A stretch of DNA of 59,693 nucleotides, taken from positions 1 through 59,693 of the forward strand of contig DASWIP010000015.1 in NCBI GenBank assembly GCA_036397635.1, read 5' to 3'. This stretch comes from DASWIP01 sp036397635 (GTDB lineage: Bacteria; Actinomycetota; AC-67). The notes beneath the pieces are model-generated. The model saw only the letters and a program-made list of their open reading frames with translations. It ran no database searches and had not been told where the DNA came from. The number at the start of each line of letters is the position of its first letter. The first letter of the stretch is position 1. The translations under genes were made by a program, and so were the position numbers. Below are positions 1 to 7,808 of the stretch, in pieces.

Positions 1-12
1 GGCGCCGCGCCC

Positions 13-39
13 TTAGCACTCGGCACCCTCGATTGCTAA
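13..39 (+). promoter_or_regulatory. CIRCE operator (HrcA binding site)
   Basis: An inverted repeat TTAGCACTC-N9-GATTGCTAA matches the CIRCE consensus TTAGCACTC-N9-GAGTGCTAA with one mismatch, in the right arm. It ends 10 bases before the hrcA start, so HrcA should repress its own hrcA-dnaJ transcript until heat or unfolded protein titrates GroEL. The promoter itself lies at or before the window edge. Confidence 0.9.
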
Positions 40-49
40 CATCGCAGCG

Positions 50-1087
50 ATGACACCAAAACCCCTCGGCGCGCGCCAGGCCGCGATCCTTCGCGCGATC
101 GTCCACCAGTACGTCTCGACGGGAGAGCCGGTCGGCTCCAAGCACCTGGTCGAGCGCTCGGGGCTGGGCGTGTCGCCGGCGACCGTGCGCACGGAGATGG
201 CCCGGCTCGAGGAGTTCGGCTACGTGGTGCAGCCGCACACCTCCGCCGGCCGCGTCCCCACGGACCTTGGCTACCGGTTCGTGGTCGACGAGCTGAAGTT
301 CCGCCCACTGTCTCAAGGCGCGCAGCGCCGGCTCGAGACCGAACTGACCGGCGATGAGGGGCTCTCCCTCGACGATCTGCTTCGCAAGGCGACCGAGGTG
401 GTCTCCCGGTTCACCCACCACGCGGCCGCGGTGCTCGCGCGTCGATTCCGCCCCAGCAAGGTCCGGCGGATCGAGTTGCTGTCGATGTCGTCGCGGATGG
501 CGATGGCCGTGCTGATCGCGGACAACGGCCGGGTCGAGCAGCGCATGATCCCCCTCGAGCAGCCGGTCGACGAGACCCAGCTCGATGCGATTGGCGAGAA
601 GCTCAACGCGACGGTCGCGGGGCACGACATCGACGAGGCGAAGGGCGCGGTGCTGACCGCGGCCGGCAGCTTCAAGGAGGACGCCGCGCGCATCCTGTTC
701 GACGGCGTCGCCGTCGGTCTCGACGCGCTGCGCATCACGGAGGACCAGGTGATCGTCGGCGGTGTCGGGAACCTCGCCGGCGAGGAGTCATTCGAACGCG
801 AGCAGCTCCAGCGCATCTACGAGTCGCTGGAGCGTCAGACAGAGTTCCTCGAGCTGCTCGCGTCGGCGCTGGATACCGGCGTGCCGACCGTGCGGATCGG
901 CCGAGAGCTGTCCGAGGCGGGCTTCAGCGACATCAGCGTGGTCGCGTCGAACTTCGGCGCCGGCGAGGCCGCGCGCGGCACGCTCGGCGTGATCGGGCCC
1001 GTGCGCATGGACTACGCGCGCGTGATCGCGACCGCGAACGCGGTTGCTCGGATGCTCGAAGGACAACTGAGCTCCGGCGAGGAGTAG
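50..1087 (+). CDS. hrcA: Heat-inducible transcription repressor HrcA
   Basis: The 345-residue product has normal HrcA length. Its N-terminal winged helix (about residues 1-75) contains the family block Q-Y-V-S-T-G-E-P-V-G-S-K followed by S-P-A-T-V-R, and the rest is the GAF-like dimerisation and inserted domain. HrcA represses chaperone genes by binding CIRCE and is kept active by GroEL. A near-consensus CIRCE lies just upstream, so autoregulation is expected. The gene is followed after 6 bases by dnaJ, the usual actinobacterial and firmicute order. The ATG at 50 gives the standard N-terminus. Confidence 0.95.
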   Translation: MTPKPLGARQAAILRAIVHQYVSTGEPVGSKHLVERSGLGVSPATVRTEMARLEEFGYVVQPHTSAGRVPTDLGYRFVVDELKFRPLSQGAQRRLETELTGDEGLSLDDLLRKATEVVSRFTHHAAAVLARRFRPSKVRRIELLSMSSRMAMAVLIADNGRVEQRMIPLEQPVDETQLDAIGEKLNATVAGHDIDEAKGAVLTAAGSFKEDAARILFDGVAVGLDALRITEDQVIVGGVGNLAGEESFEREQLQRIYESLERQTEFLELLASALDTGVPTVRIGRELSEAGFSDISVVASNFGAGEAARGTLGVIGPVRMDYARVIATANAVARMLEGQLSSGEE

Positions 1088-1093
1088 GCGGGC

Positions 1094-2218
1094 GTGCCCG
1101 ACTACTACCAGGTGCTCGGCGTCTCTCGCGAGGCGAGCGTTGAGGACATCAAGCGCGCGTACCGCAAGCTCGCGCGCGAGTCCCATCCCGACGCCAACCA
1201 CAACGACCCCCACGCCGAAGAGCGGTTCAAGTCGATCAGCGAGGCGTACGCGGTGCTGTCGGACCCGCAGAAACGCCAGCAGTTCGACACGTTCGGGACC
1301 GCCGATCCGCGCGCGGGTTTCGGCGGCGCTGGCTTCGGTGGTTTCGGCGACCTGGGTGACATCGTGGACGCGTTCTTCGGCGGCGGCGGCTTCGGGCGCA
1401 CGCGCGCGCGCCCGCGCACGTCCGCGGTCGCCGGCGCCGACCTGGTCGTCGACGAGGTCCTGACGCTCGAGGAGGCGGTGTTCGGCGCCACGCGCTCGAT
1501 CGAGGTGACGAGCCTGAGCGCTTGCGAGCAGTGCGCCGGCGACGGCTGCGCGCCTGGGACGTTCCGCGGACGGTGCTCGCGCTGCGGTGGCACCGGCGAG
1601 CTGCGCGCGACGCGCCAGACGATCCTCGGCACGGTCATGACGTCGCGGGCGTGCGGAACGTGTGGCGGCGTGGGTGAGGCTCCTACCGTGCCGTGCGAAG
1701 CCTGTGGCGGCGCCGGACGGGTGAACGCGAGCCGGAAGGTCGACGTCGAGATCCCCGGCGGCGTCGGCGACGGCACCAGCGTCCGGCTGCGTGGCCGCGG
1801 TGAGGCGGGGGTCCGCGGGGGTCCGGACGGCGACCTGTTCGTGCGCATCCACGTCCGGCAGCACGAGATCTTCGAGCGCGACGGCGATCATCTGGTGTGC
1901 GACCTCGAGATCCCACTGGTCCAGGCGGTGCTCGGCGCTGAGATCCCGCTGCAGACCCTCGACGGCGAGCAGACGGTCACCATACCGCCCGGCACCCACC
2001 ACGGCACGGTGGTGAAGATGCGCGGACTGGGAGCGACGCGCCTGGACGGGCGCGGCCGGGGCGACCTGCTCGTGCACGTCAGCGTCCAGGTCCCGCAGAA
2101 ACTCACGGCCGAAGAGCGATCCCTGTTCGAGCAGCTCGCCTCCTTGCGCGGCGAAGCCACCGGCGGCGGACGTCCCGTTGGGATGTTTCGCCGGTTGCGC
2201 GACACGCTGCGCGGCTGA
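1094..2218 (+). CDS. dnaJ: Chaperone protein DnaJ (type I Hsp40)
   Basis: This 374-residue co-chaperone stimulates the DnaK ATPase and holds unfolded clients. The J domain (about residues 2-68) carries the catalytic H-P-D in S-H-P-D-A-N. A Gly/Phe-rich linker (about 73-105) follows, then four zinc-binding CxxCxGxG repeats (C-E-Q-C, C-S-R-C, C-G-T-C, C-E-A-C) and the C-terminal client-binding domains. The start is GTG at 1094, giving V/M-P-D-Y-Y-Q-V-L-G. It sits between hrcA and rsmE with gaps of a few bases, so it is probably co-transcribed under CIRCE control. As the HrcA-linked copy it may be DnaJ2-like; a grpE-dnaK-dnaJ1 locus could lie elsewhere. Confidence 0.95.
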   Translation: MPDYYQVLGVSREASVEDIKRAYRKLARESHPDANHNDPHAEERFKSISEAYAVLSDPQKRQQFDTFGTADPRAGFGGAGFGGFGDLGDIVDAFFGGGGFGRTRARPRTSAVAGADLVVDEVLTLEEAVFGATRSIEVTSLSACEQCAGDGCAPGTFRGRCSRCGGTGELRATRQTILGTVMTSRACGTCGGVGEAPTVPCEACGGAGRVNASRKVDVEIPGGVGDGTSVRLRGRGEAGVRGGPDGDLFVRIHVRQHEIFERDGDHLVCDLEIPLVQAVLGAEIPLQTLDGEQTVTIPPGTHHGTVVKMRGLGATRLDGRGRGDLLVHVSVQVPQKLTAEERSLFEQLASLRGEATGGGRPVGMFRRLRDTLRG

Positions 2219-2221
2219 GCG

Positions 2222-2935
2222 GTGAGCGCGCCGCACTTCTTCCTCGACGATCTGCGCGGTGAGCGCGTGGAGCTGACCGGCGAAGACGCGCGCCATGCGG
2301 CGCGCGTCTTGCGCCTCCGCCCCGGCGAGGAGATCACGGTCTCGGACGGCCGAGGCGACGTGGTGTGCGCGCGCGTGACCGCCGCGAGCGCATCGGCGGT
2401 CGAGGCCGAGGTGATCGATCGCCACTCGGTTCCGGCTCCCGTGCCGCGCGTGATCGCCTGTCCCGCGGTCCCGAAATCGGGCAAGCTGGATCTGGAGGTA
2501 CAGAAGCTCACCGAGATCGGGGTCGACGAGATCCGCCCATGGCTCGCCGCGCGCAGCGTGCCTCGGTGGGACGATGCGAAGGCAGCGCGGCAAGGAGATC
2601 GCCTGCGCCAGATCGCTCGCGAGGCGGCCAAGCAGTCACGGCGCGCATTCCTGCCCGAGGTCGCCGATCCCGGCGAGCTGATCCTGGGCGACGGCGTTGT
2701 CGTGGTGCTCCACGAGGAAGCCGAGACGCGGCTGCGAACGGGACTTCCCCAGCCGGCGCCGGCCTCGGTCACAGTCGTCACCGGACCCGAGGGTGGCCTG
2801 ACTCCCGAGGAGGTGGAACGGTTCAGAGTCGGAGGTGCGGCGGTCCTCGGCCTCGGTCCGACGGTCCTGCGTGCCGAGACGGCGGCTCTGGTGGGTGTAA
2901 CGTTGGTACTCGGTAGTTACGGAAGAATAGGATGA
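2222..2935 (+). CDS. rsmE: 16S rRNA (uracil1498-N3)-methyltransferase RsmE
   Basis: The 237-residue SPOUT-fold enzyme methylates U1498 of 16S rRNA using S-adenosylmethionine. The C-terminal trefoil-knot motifs T-G-P-E-G-G-L-T-P-E-E and L-G-P-T-V-L-R-A-E-T-A are intact, and the N-terminal PUA-like domain covers about the first 70 residues. The GTG start at 2222 lies 3 bases after the dnaJ stop, so the gene is probably translated from the same message. The hrcA-dnaJ-rsmE order is conserved in many Gram-positive bacteria. Confidence 0.93.
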   Translation: MSAPHFFLDDLRGERVELTGEDARHAARVLRLRPGEEITVSDGRGDVVCARVTAASASAVEAEVIDRHSVPAPVPRVIACPAVPKSGKLDLEVQKLTEIGVDEIRPWLAARSVPRWDDAKAARQGDRLRQIAREAAKQSRRAFLPEVADPGELILGDGVVVVLHEEAETRLRTGLPQPAPASVTVVTGPEGGLTPEEVERFRVGGAAVLGLGPTVLRAETAALVGVTLVLGSYGRIG

Positions 2936-3113
2936 ATCGAAAGGGCACCGGTCCCGGATCGGAAGGGCGAAGGTCCTAGTATCTCACGGAGCGTCGGAAT
3001 AGTGCCCACGCTACGTGATTGCGCTGGCTACACCGGCAGTGTTACGTTTCTGGGTGAGAGGGTCGCCCCGGCAGGTGGAGCGGGGCGGGGGATGCCGAGG
3101 GGAGAGTGGGAAC

Positions 3114-3608
3114 GTGAACTCTGACTACGCTGCTCGAGTGGGAGAGCGGCTTCGCGGCATCCGGCTGCAGAAGGGCCTGTCACTCCACGATGTCGAGGAA
3201 GCCTCGGCGAAGGAATTCAAGGCGTCCGTGCTCGGGGCATACGAGCGAGGCGAGCGCAGCATCTCGGTCCCGCGGCTCCAGCGGCTCGCCCAGTTCTACG
3301 GGGTGCCCGCGGACCGGCTCCTGCCCAAGCCGGAAAGCGATGTGATCACCCTCGACGATGGCGCGCGAGAAGGCGCGGGTGGGATCTGCTTGGATCTGAT
3401 GAAGCTCCAGACGGTCGATTCCCCCGAGACGCCGGTGCTCGGACGCTACGTCACCATGATCCAGATGGCGCGCGGCGACTTCAACGGCAGGATCCTGACC
3501 GTTCGGCAAGACGACGTGCGCACGCTGGCCGCCGTTTTCGAGACATCGCCGGAGGGACTTGCGTCGCGACTGGACGAGCTGGGCGTACGGGTTCATCAGC
3601 CCGCCTGA
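3114..3608 (+). CDS. bldD: BldD-type c-di-GMP-responsive transcription factor
   Basis: The 164-residue protein has an N-terminal HTH_XRE domain (about residues 5-70), with the BldD-like stretches G-L-S-L-H-D-V-E-E and Y-E-R-G-E-R-S-I-S-V. Its C-terminal domain retains the c-di-GMP signature R-G-D-X8-R-Q-D-D at residues 120-134, with the same spacing as Streptomyces BldD. In Streptomyces, tetrameric c-di-GMP bridges two C-terminal domains so that BldD represses sporulation genes. The GTG at 3114 was chosen because it follows a purine-rich GGGGAGAG and gives the N-S-D-Y-A-A-R start seen in the family. The 178 bases upstream contain an ACAC-N5-GTGT inverted repeat at 3030-3042 that could be an autoregulatory site, with low confidence. 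Confidence 0.85.
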   Translation: MNSDYAARVGERLRGIRLQKGLSLHDVEEASAKEFKASVLGAYERGERSISVPRLQRLAQFYGVPADRLLPKPESDVITLDDGAREGAGGICLDLMKLQTVDSPETPVLGRYVTMIQMARGDFNGRILTVRQDDVRTLAAVFETSPEGLASRLDELGVRVHQPA

Positions 3609-3633
3609 CTGTGGGGCTCCGCGGGCCGGCCGC

Positions 3634-3639
3634 TATAAT
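3634..3639 (+). promoter_or_regulatory. Candidate -10 box for phoH
   Basis: A perfect TATAAT lies 43 bases before the phoH GTG, in a GC-rich gap of 73 bases after bldD. No convincing -35 hexamer is seen 16-18 bases upstream, so this is only a candidate promoter for the phoH-ybeY-corC-era operon. Confidence 0.35.
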
Positions 3640-3681
3640 CTCAACGAGCCCCAGCGCCGTATCCCGGGCTCAGGAGACTGA

Positions 3682-4644
3682 GTGGCCCAACGTACGACCG
3701 ACGTCAAGATCCTGGTCCCAGGCCATCATTCGATGGTGAGCCTGCTCGGCCAGCGCGATGAGTTGCTCAAGCTGATCGAGGGATCCTTCGCGTCCTCCAT
3801 CCTCGTCCGCGGCAACGAGATCACGATCACCGGCGATCCCCAGGAAGCCGAACACGTCGCCGTGCTCTTCGAGGAGCTGATCGAGCTGCTCGAGGCACAG
3901 CACGAGCTGTCCCTCGAAGGCCTCGAGCGGACCATCGACATGATCAAGACCGGCGAAGAACGCCCAACGCAGGTCTTCGGCGACACGGTCCTGATGCATC
4001 GCGGGAAGGCGGTCAGGCCCAAGACGGCCGGCCAGAAGCGGTACGTGGATGCGGTACGCCGCAGCACGATCGTGTTCGGTATCGGGCCGGCCGGGACGGG
4101 CAAGACTTACTTGGCGATGGCGATGGCGGTGAAGTCGTTGCTGTCCAAAGAGGTTTCGCGGTTGATCTTGACGCGGCCGGCGGTCGAGGCGGGCGAACGG
4201 CTCGGCTTCCTGCCCGGCACGCTGCTCGAGAAGGTCGATCCCTATATGCGCCCCCTCTACGATGCGCTGTACGACATGATGGATCCGGACTCGATGGCGC
4301 GCATGATCGAGCGGGGCACCATCGAGGTCTCGCCCCTGGCCTACATGCGCGGCAGGACGCTCAACGATTCGTTCATCATCCTGGACGAGGCGCAGAACAC
4401 CACTCCCGAGCAGATGAAGATGTTCCTGACGCGGCTCGGCTTCGGCTCCAAGGCCGTGGTCACCGGCGACGTCACGCAGATCGACCTGCCGGCCGGCCAG
4501 TACTCGGGCCTCAACGCCGCGCGCGAGATCCTCACCGACATCGACGGCGTCGACTTCTCGTTCCTCAGCGCGCGCGACGTGGTGCGCCACAAGATCGTCC
4601 AGGAGATCGTCGAGGCCTATCGCCGATTCGACGAGAGCCGATGA
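3682..4644 (+). CDS. phoH: PhoH-like ATPase (PhoH family)
   Basis: The 320-residue cytoplasmic P-loop protein has Walker A G-P-A-G-T-G-K-T (about residue 135) and Walker B-like I-I-L-D-E-A-Q-N. It also has the helicase-like S/T-G-D sensor V-V-T-G-D-V-T-Q-I-D-L-P. The N-terminal 100 residues include the small KH-like region typical of actinobacterial PhoH. PhoH is tied to RNA metabolism and, by neighbourhood, to YbeY-dependent rRNA maturation. It overlaps ybeY by four bases. The GTG start at 3682 follows GGAGACTG. Confidence 0.93.
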   Translation: MAQRTTDVKILVPGHHSMVSLLGQRDELLKLIEGSFASSILVRGNEITITGDPQEAEHVAVLFEELIELLEAQHELSLEGLERTIDMIKTGEERPTQVFGDTVLMHRGKAVRPKTAGQKRYVDAVRRSTIVFGIGPAGTGKTYLAMAMAVKSLLSKEVSRLILTRPAVEAGERLGFLPGTLLEKVDPYMRPLYDALYDMMDPDSMARMIERGTIEVSPLAYMRGRTLNDSFIILDEAQNTTPEQMKMFLTRLGFGSKAVVTGDVTQIDLPAGQYSGLNAAREILTDIDGVDFSFLSARDVVRHKIVQEIVEAYRRFDESR

Positions 4645-5144
4645 CGGCGGACAGACCTCCGAGTACCGGGCCGGGCGCGACCGAGGGTCGCGATGACCCC
4701 GGACCCGTGACGGTCGTCGACGAGCAAGACGTCGGCGTGGACCCCCGATGGTTGCACCGTCTGGCCTCGCGCGCCCTGCAGGCCTTGGGCGTCCTGGACG
4801 AGGCTGCGCTGTCGATCACGCTCGTCGACCGCGCGCGCATCGCCGAACTGAAGCATGAGGCATTGGGCGAGCGCGCCGCGACCGACGTGCTGTCCTTCCC
4901 TCTCGACGACCTCGACGATCCGATGCCGGGGCCGGTGATGCTCGGCGACGTGGTGATCTGCCCGGCCGTCGCCCTGCGGCAGGCGCGCGCGCTCGGCCGC
5001 AGCCTCGAGGCCGAGCTGGCGCAGCTGCTCGTGCACGGGATCCTGCATCTCCTCGGTCGCGATCATCCGGATGCCCGCAGCGAGCGGGCGATGGCCGCCG
5101 AGGAGCGCGCGCTGCTCGGGGCGATCGGGGAGGCGGCGGCATGA
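4641..5144 (+). CDS. ybeY: Endoribonuclease YbeY (rRNA maturation)
   Basis: The 167-residue zinc-dependent endoribonuclease acts in 16S rRNA 3' processing and ribosome quality control. The metal-binding signature is complete: V-H-G-I-L-H-L-L-G-R-D-H near residues 133-145 supplies three histidines. The upstream block A-T-D-V-L-S-F-P-L-D-D is also characteristic. About 30 extra Pro/Gly/Asp-rich residues precede the domain. The ATG overlaps the phoH stop and the stop overlaps the next start, which indicates translational coupling in a phoH-ybeY-corC-era operon. Confidence 0.93.
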   Translation: MTADRPPSTGPGATEGRDDPGPVTVVDEQDVGVDPRWLHRLASRALQALGVLDEAALSITLVDRARIAELKHEALGERAATDVLSFPLDDLDDPMPGPVMLGDVVICPAVALRQARALGRSLEAELAQLLVHGILHLLGRDHPDARSERAMAAEERALLGAIGEAAA

Positions 5145-6424
5145 CGCTGATGGCGATCGTGGTTCTGCTTCTGGTCGGCATGGGCTCCGTGCTGGCGATC
5201 ACCGAGACGTCGATCTCCCGGATGAATCGAGTGCGCGCGCTGTCGCTGCGCGAGGAAGGCCTGCGACATGCCGACACGCTCGTGCGCATCCAGGAGAAGC
5301 CGGCCAAGTACTTGAACTCCATCTATCTGTCGGTGATGCTGGTCCAGAACGGCTCGGCGATCATGGTCGCGATCATCGCCGATCGGCTCTACGGCTCGAT
5401 CGGCATCACGTTGCTCTCGGCCGGGTTCACCGTCGCGTACTTCATCATCGTCGAGGCGATGTCGAAGACCTTCGGCATCCTGCACTCGGATCGAGCAGCA
5501 CTCGCGCTCGCGCCGCTGGTTGTGACGCTCTCGCGCATCCTGTCGTTGCCAACGCGCGGACTGATCGGCATCGCGAACTGGCTTCTGCCCGGCCGCGGGC
5601 TCAAGCAAGGTCCGTTCGTGTCGGAGGAAGAGATCCGCACGATGGCCGAGGTCGGGCACGAAGAGGGCGCCATCGAAGAAGAAGAGAAGGAGATGATCCA
5701 CTCGATATTCGAGTTCGGCGACACGATCGCGCGCGAGGTCATGGTGCCTCGGCCGGACATGGTCGGTCTTGACGTCACTGCGTCGCTCGACGATGCGCTG
5801 GAGCTGATGCAGAAGCGGGGGTTGTCGCGGATGCCGGTGTGGGAGGACGAGGACGAGAACCAGATCCTCGGGCTGATCTACCTCAAGGACGTTCTGCGGA
5901 AGCTGCACGCGAAGACGGGCGCGCGGAACGGCGGCAACGGTAAACGCAAGAAGCCCACGTTGCGGGATCTGATACGCAAGCCCGTGTTCGTGCCCGAGTC
6001 CAAGAAGGTTTCCGAGCTGCTTCGCGAGATGCAGGAACAGAAGGTGCACATGGCGATCGTGGTCGATGAGTACGGCGACACCGCGGGCCTGGTGACGATG
6101 GAGGACCTGCTAGAGGAGATCGTCGGTGAGATCGAGGACGAGTACGACCGGCGCGAGCCCAAGCTCGAGCCGGTGGGGGATGAGACGTTCCGGGTCAAGG
6201 GTGGGCTGCCGATCGGCGAGCTGTCCGAGCTGCTCGACGTGGAGCTGCCCGAGGATGAGTGGGACACCGTCGGCGGGCTGATCTCCGGGCTGCTCGGTCA
6301 CTTGCCCAAGAAGGGCGAAGAGGTCGAGTTCCAAGGACTGCGCTTCCGGACCGAGCGCGTGCAGGGCCGCCGCATCTCGAAGGTGCTCGTCACCCGGACC
6401 CCCGACGCCACGCGTTCCGGCTGA
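5141..6424 (+). CDS. HlyC/CorC-family transporter (CNNM-CBS)
   Basis: The 427-residue membrane protein has an N-terminal DUF21/CNNM domain with about three to four hydrophobic helices (residues 1-150), starting with L-M-A-I-V-V-L-L-L-V-G-M. A pair of CBS domains follows, containing V-M-V-P-R-P-D-M and V-D-E-Y-G-D-T-A-G-L-V-T. The C-terminal CorC_HlyC domain (about 335-415) has F-R-V-K-G-G-L-P-I. Relatives are implicated in Mg2+/Co2+ efflux or transport; the transported ion cannot be read from sequence. It lies between ybeY and era, a conserved order, and shares a single base with the era start. Confidence 0.9.
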   Translation: MTLMAIVVLLLVGMGSVLAITETSISRMNRVRALSLREEGLRHADTLVRIQEKPAKYLNSIYLSVMLVQNGSAIMVAIIADRLYGSIGITLLSAGFTVAYFIIVEAMSKTFGILHSDRAALALAPLVVTLSRILSLPTRGLIGIANWLLPGRGLKQGPFVSEEEIRTMAEVGHEEGAIEEEEKEMIHSIFEFGDTIAREVMVPRPDMVGLDVTASLDDALELMQKRGLSRMPVWEDEDENQILGLIYLKDVLRKLHAKTGARNGGNGKRKKPTLRDLIRKPVFVPESKKVSELLREMQEQKVHMAIVVDEYGDTAGLVTMEDLLEEIVGEIEDEYDRREPKLEPVGDETFRVKGGLPIGELSELLDVELPEDEWDTVGGLISGLLGHLPKKGEEVEFQGLRFRTERVQGRRISKVLVTRTPDATRSG

Positions 6425-7320
6425 TGCTGCGCGGCTCCGAAGGCTACCGGTCCGGGTTCGTCTCGCTGGTGGGTCGGCCCAACGTCGGCAAATCGACGCT
6501 GCTGAACGCGTTCATCGGCCGCAAGGTCGCGATCACCTCCAAGAAGCCGCAGACCACGCGCAACGCGATCCGCGGGATCCTGACCGGCGACGAGTGGCAG
6601 ATCGTGTTCGTGGACACGCCGGGCTTGCACAAGCCGAAGACCCTGCTCGGGCAGCGCCTCAACGACGTGGTGCGTCGCACCCTGCGCGAGGTGGACGTGG
6701 TGCTGTTCCTGCTGGACGCCACGCAGGACGTCGGGACGGGCGACGCCTTCGTCGCGCGCGAGATCATCGCGACCGGCACGCCGGCGATCTGCGTGGTCAA
6801 CAAGATGGACGCCGTCCACAACGAGCAGCTCGTGGCCCAGCTGACCGCCGCGCAGAAGCTCGGGGAATGGCGTGAGATCATCCCGGTGTCGGCAGCGAAG
6901 GGCACCAAGGTCGCGGAGCTGCAGGACCTGATCGTGTCGCTGTTGCCGGCGGGCCCGCAGTTCTATCCCGAGGGCGAGGTGACCGATCAGCCGCGCGACC
7001 TGCTGCTCGCCGAGATGATCCGCGAGAAGGCGCTGCACGTGACGCGCCAGGAGGTGCCGCATTCGATCGCGGTGGTGACCGACGAAGTGGTCGAGCGCGA
7101 CGACGGGCTTATCGAGATCTACGCGACCATCTACGTCGAGCGCGACTCGCAGAAGGGCATCGTGATCGGGAAGGGGGGAGAGATGCTCAAGAAGATCGGC
7201 ACCCGCGCGCGCGAGGATCTGGAATGGCTGCTCGGCGCGAAGGTCTTCTTGAAGCTGCAGGTGAAGGTTTCGAAGGACTGGCAGCGCGACCCGAAGCGGC
7301 TCCAGAGACTCGGGTACTGA
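6424..7320 (+). CDS. era: GTPase Era
   Basis: The 298-residue essential GTPase binds 16S rRNA and monitors 30S assembly. It shows G1 G-R-P-N-V-G-K-S, G3 D-T-P-G-L-H-K-P, G4 N-K-M-D and the C-terminal KH-domain motif V-I-G-K-G-G-E-M-L-K-K-I-G. The ATG at 6424 overlaps the corC stop by one base and matches the family N-terminus S-E-G-Y-R-S-G-F-V-S-L-V-G. A longer in-frame extension upstream would lie inside corC and is rejected. The stop overlaps the next start. Confidence 0.95.
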   Translation: MLRGSEGYRSGFVSLVGRPNVGKSTLLNAFIGRKVAITSKKPQTTRNAIRGILTGDEWQIVFVDTPGLHKPKTLLGQRLNDVVRRTLREVDVVLFLLDATQDVGTGDAFVAREIIATGTPAICVVNKMDAVHNEQLVAQLTAAQKLGEWREIIPVSAAKGTKVAELQDLIVSLLPAGPQFYPEGEVTDQPRDLLLAEMIREKALHVTRQEVPHSIAVVTDEVVERDDGLIEIYATIYVERDSQKGIVIGKGGEMLKKIGTRAREDLEWLLGAKVFLKLQVKVSKDWQRDPKRLQRLGY

Positions 7321-7808
7321 TGCGCGCGCTGGCCGCTTCCTTGGCTGCGCTCGCCGCCGTGGCCGGGCTGCGGTTCGCCGCGTCGCCGGGGCAAGAGGGC
7401 ATCCCGCTGATCACCTTCCCGCAGGGTCTGGTGGTTCGCTCGATCGGCGAGCATCGCGTCTTCGTGTTGCGCGAAGGGTCGTTGCAGTTGACCGGGTGGC
7501 TCGCGCGCGCGCCGGTCGGAGGGGACCCCGTGTGGTACTGCCCGATCTCGCAGGTATTCCTCGAGCCGCGCACCGCGACCATGTGGGACGCGACGGGCCG
7601 CTATGTGATCGGCACCGAGGAGCGTGACCTCACCCGTGTGCCGCTGGAGGTGGATAACGAAGAGCTGCTGGTCACCGCCGGCGAGCCGCAGCCCTCTGAA
7701 GGGCGAAGCGACGGAACCGTCGCCGGCGAGGTCAAGCTGATCTACGACAACTGGCTCGCGGGGCGGATCCCGCTCGAGGTCGAGTTCTGCCGGAACGCGC
7801 TGAAGTGA
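7320..7808 (+). CDS. Exported protein with degenerate Rieske-like domain
   Basis: The 162-residue protein begins with a hydrophobic segment (R-A-L-A-A-S-L-A-A-L-A-A-V-A-G-L) that reads as a signal peptide or anchor. The C-terminal half resembles the end of a Rieske 2Fe-2S domain: Y-C-P-I-S-Q-V-F, then D-A-T-G-R-Y-V-I-G, then R-D-L-T-R-V-P-L-E-V. The two Cys-x-His ligand pairs are missing (one Cys, no His beside it), so cluster binding is not expected. The ATG at 7320 overlaps the era stop and the end overlaps the next gene, so it is translated within this operon. The function is unknown and the Rieske resemblance is by eye only. Confidence 0.55.
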   Translation: MRALAASLAALAAVAGLRFAASPGQEGIPLITFPQGLVVRSIGEHRVFVLREGSLQLTGWLARAPVGGDPVWYCPISQVFLEPRTATMWDATGRYVIGTEERDLTRVPLEVDNEELLVTAGEPQPSEGRSDGTVAGEVKLIYDNWLAGRIPLEVEFCRNALK

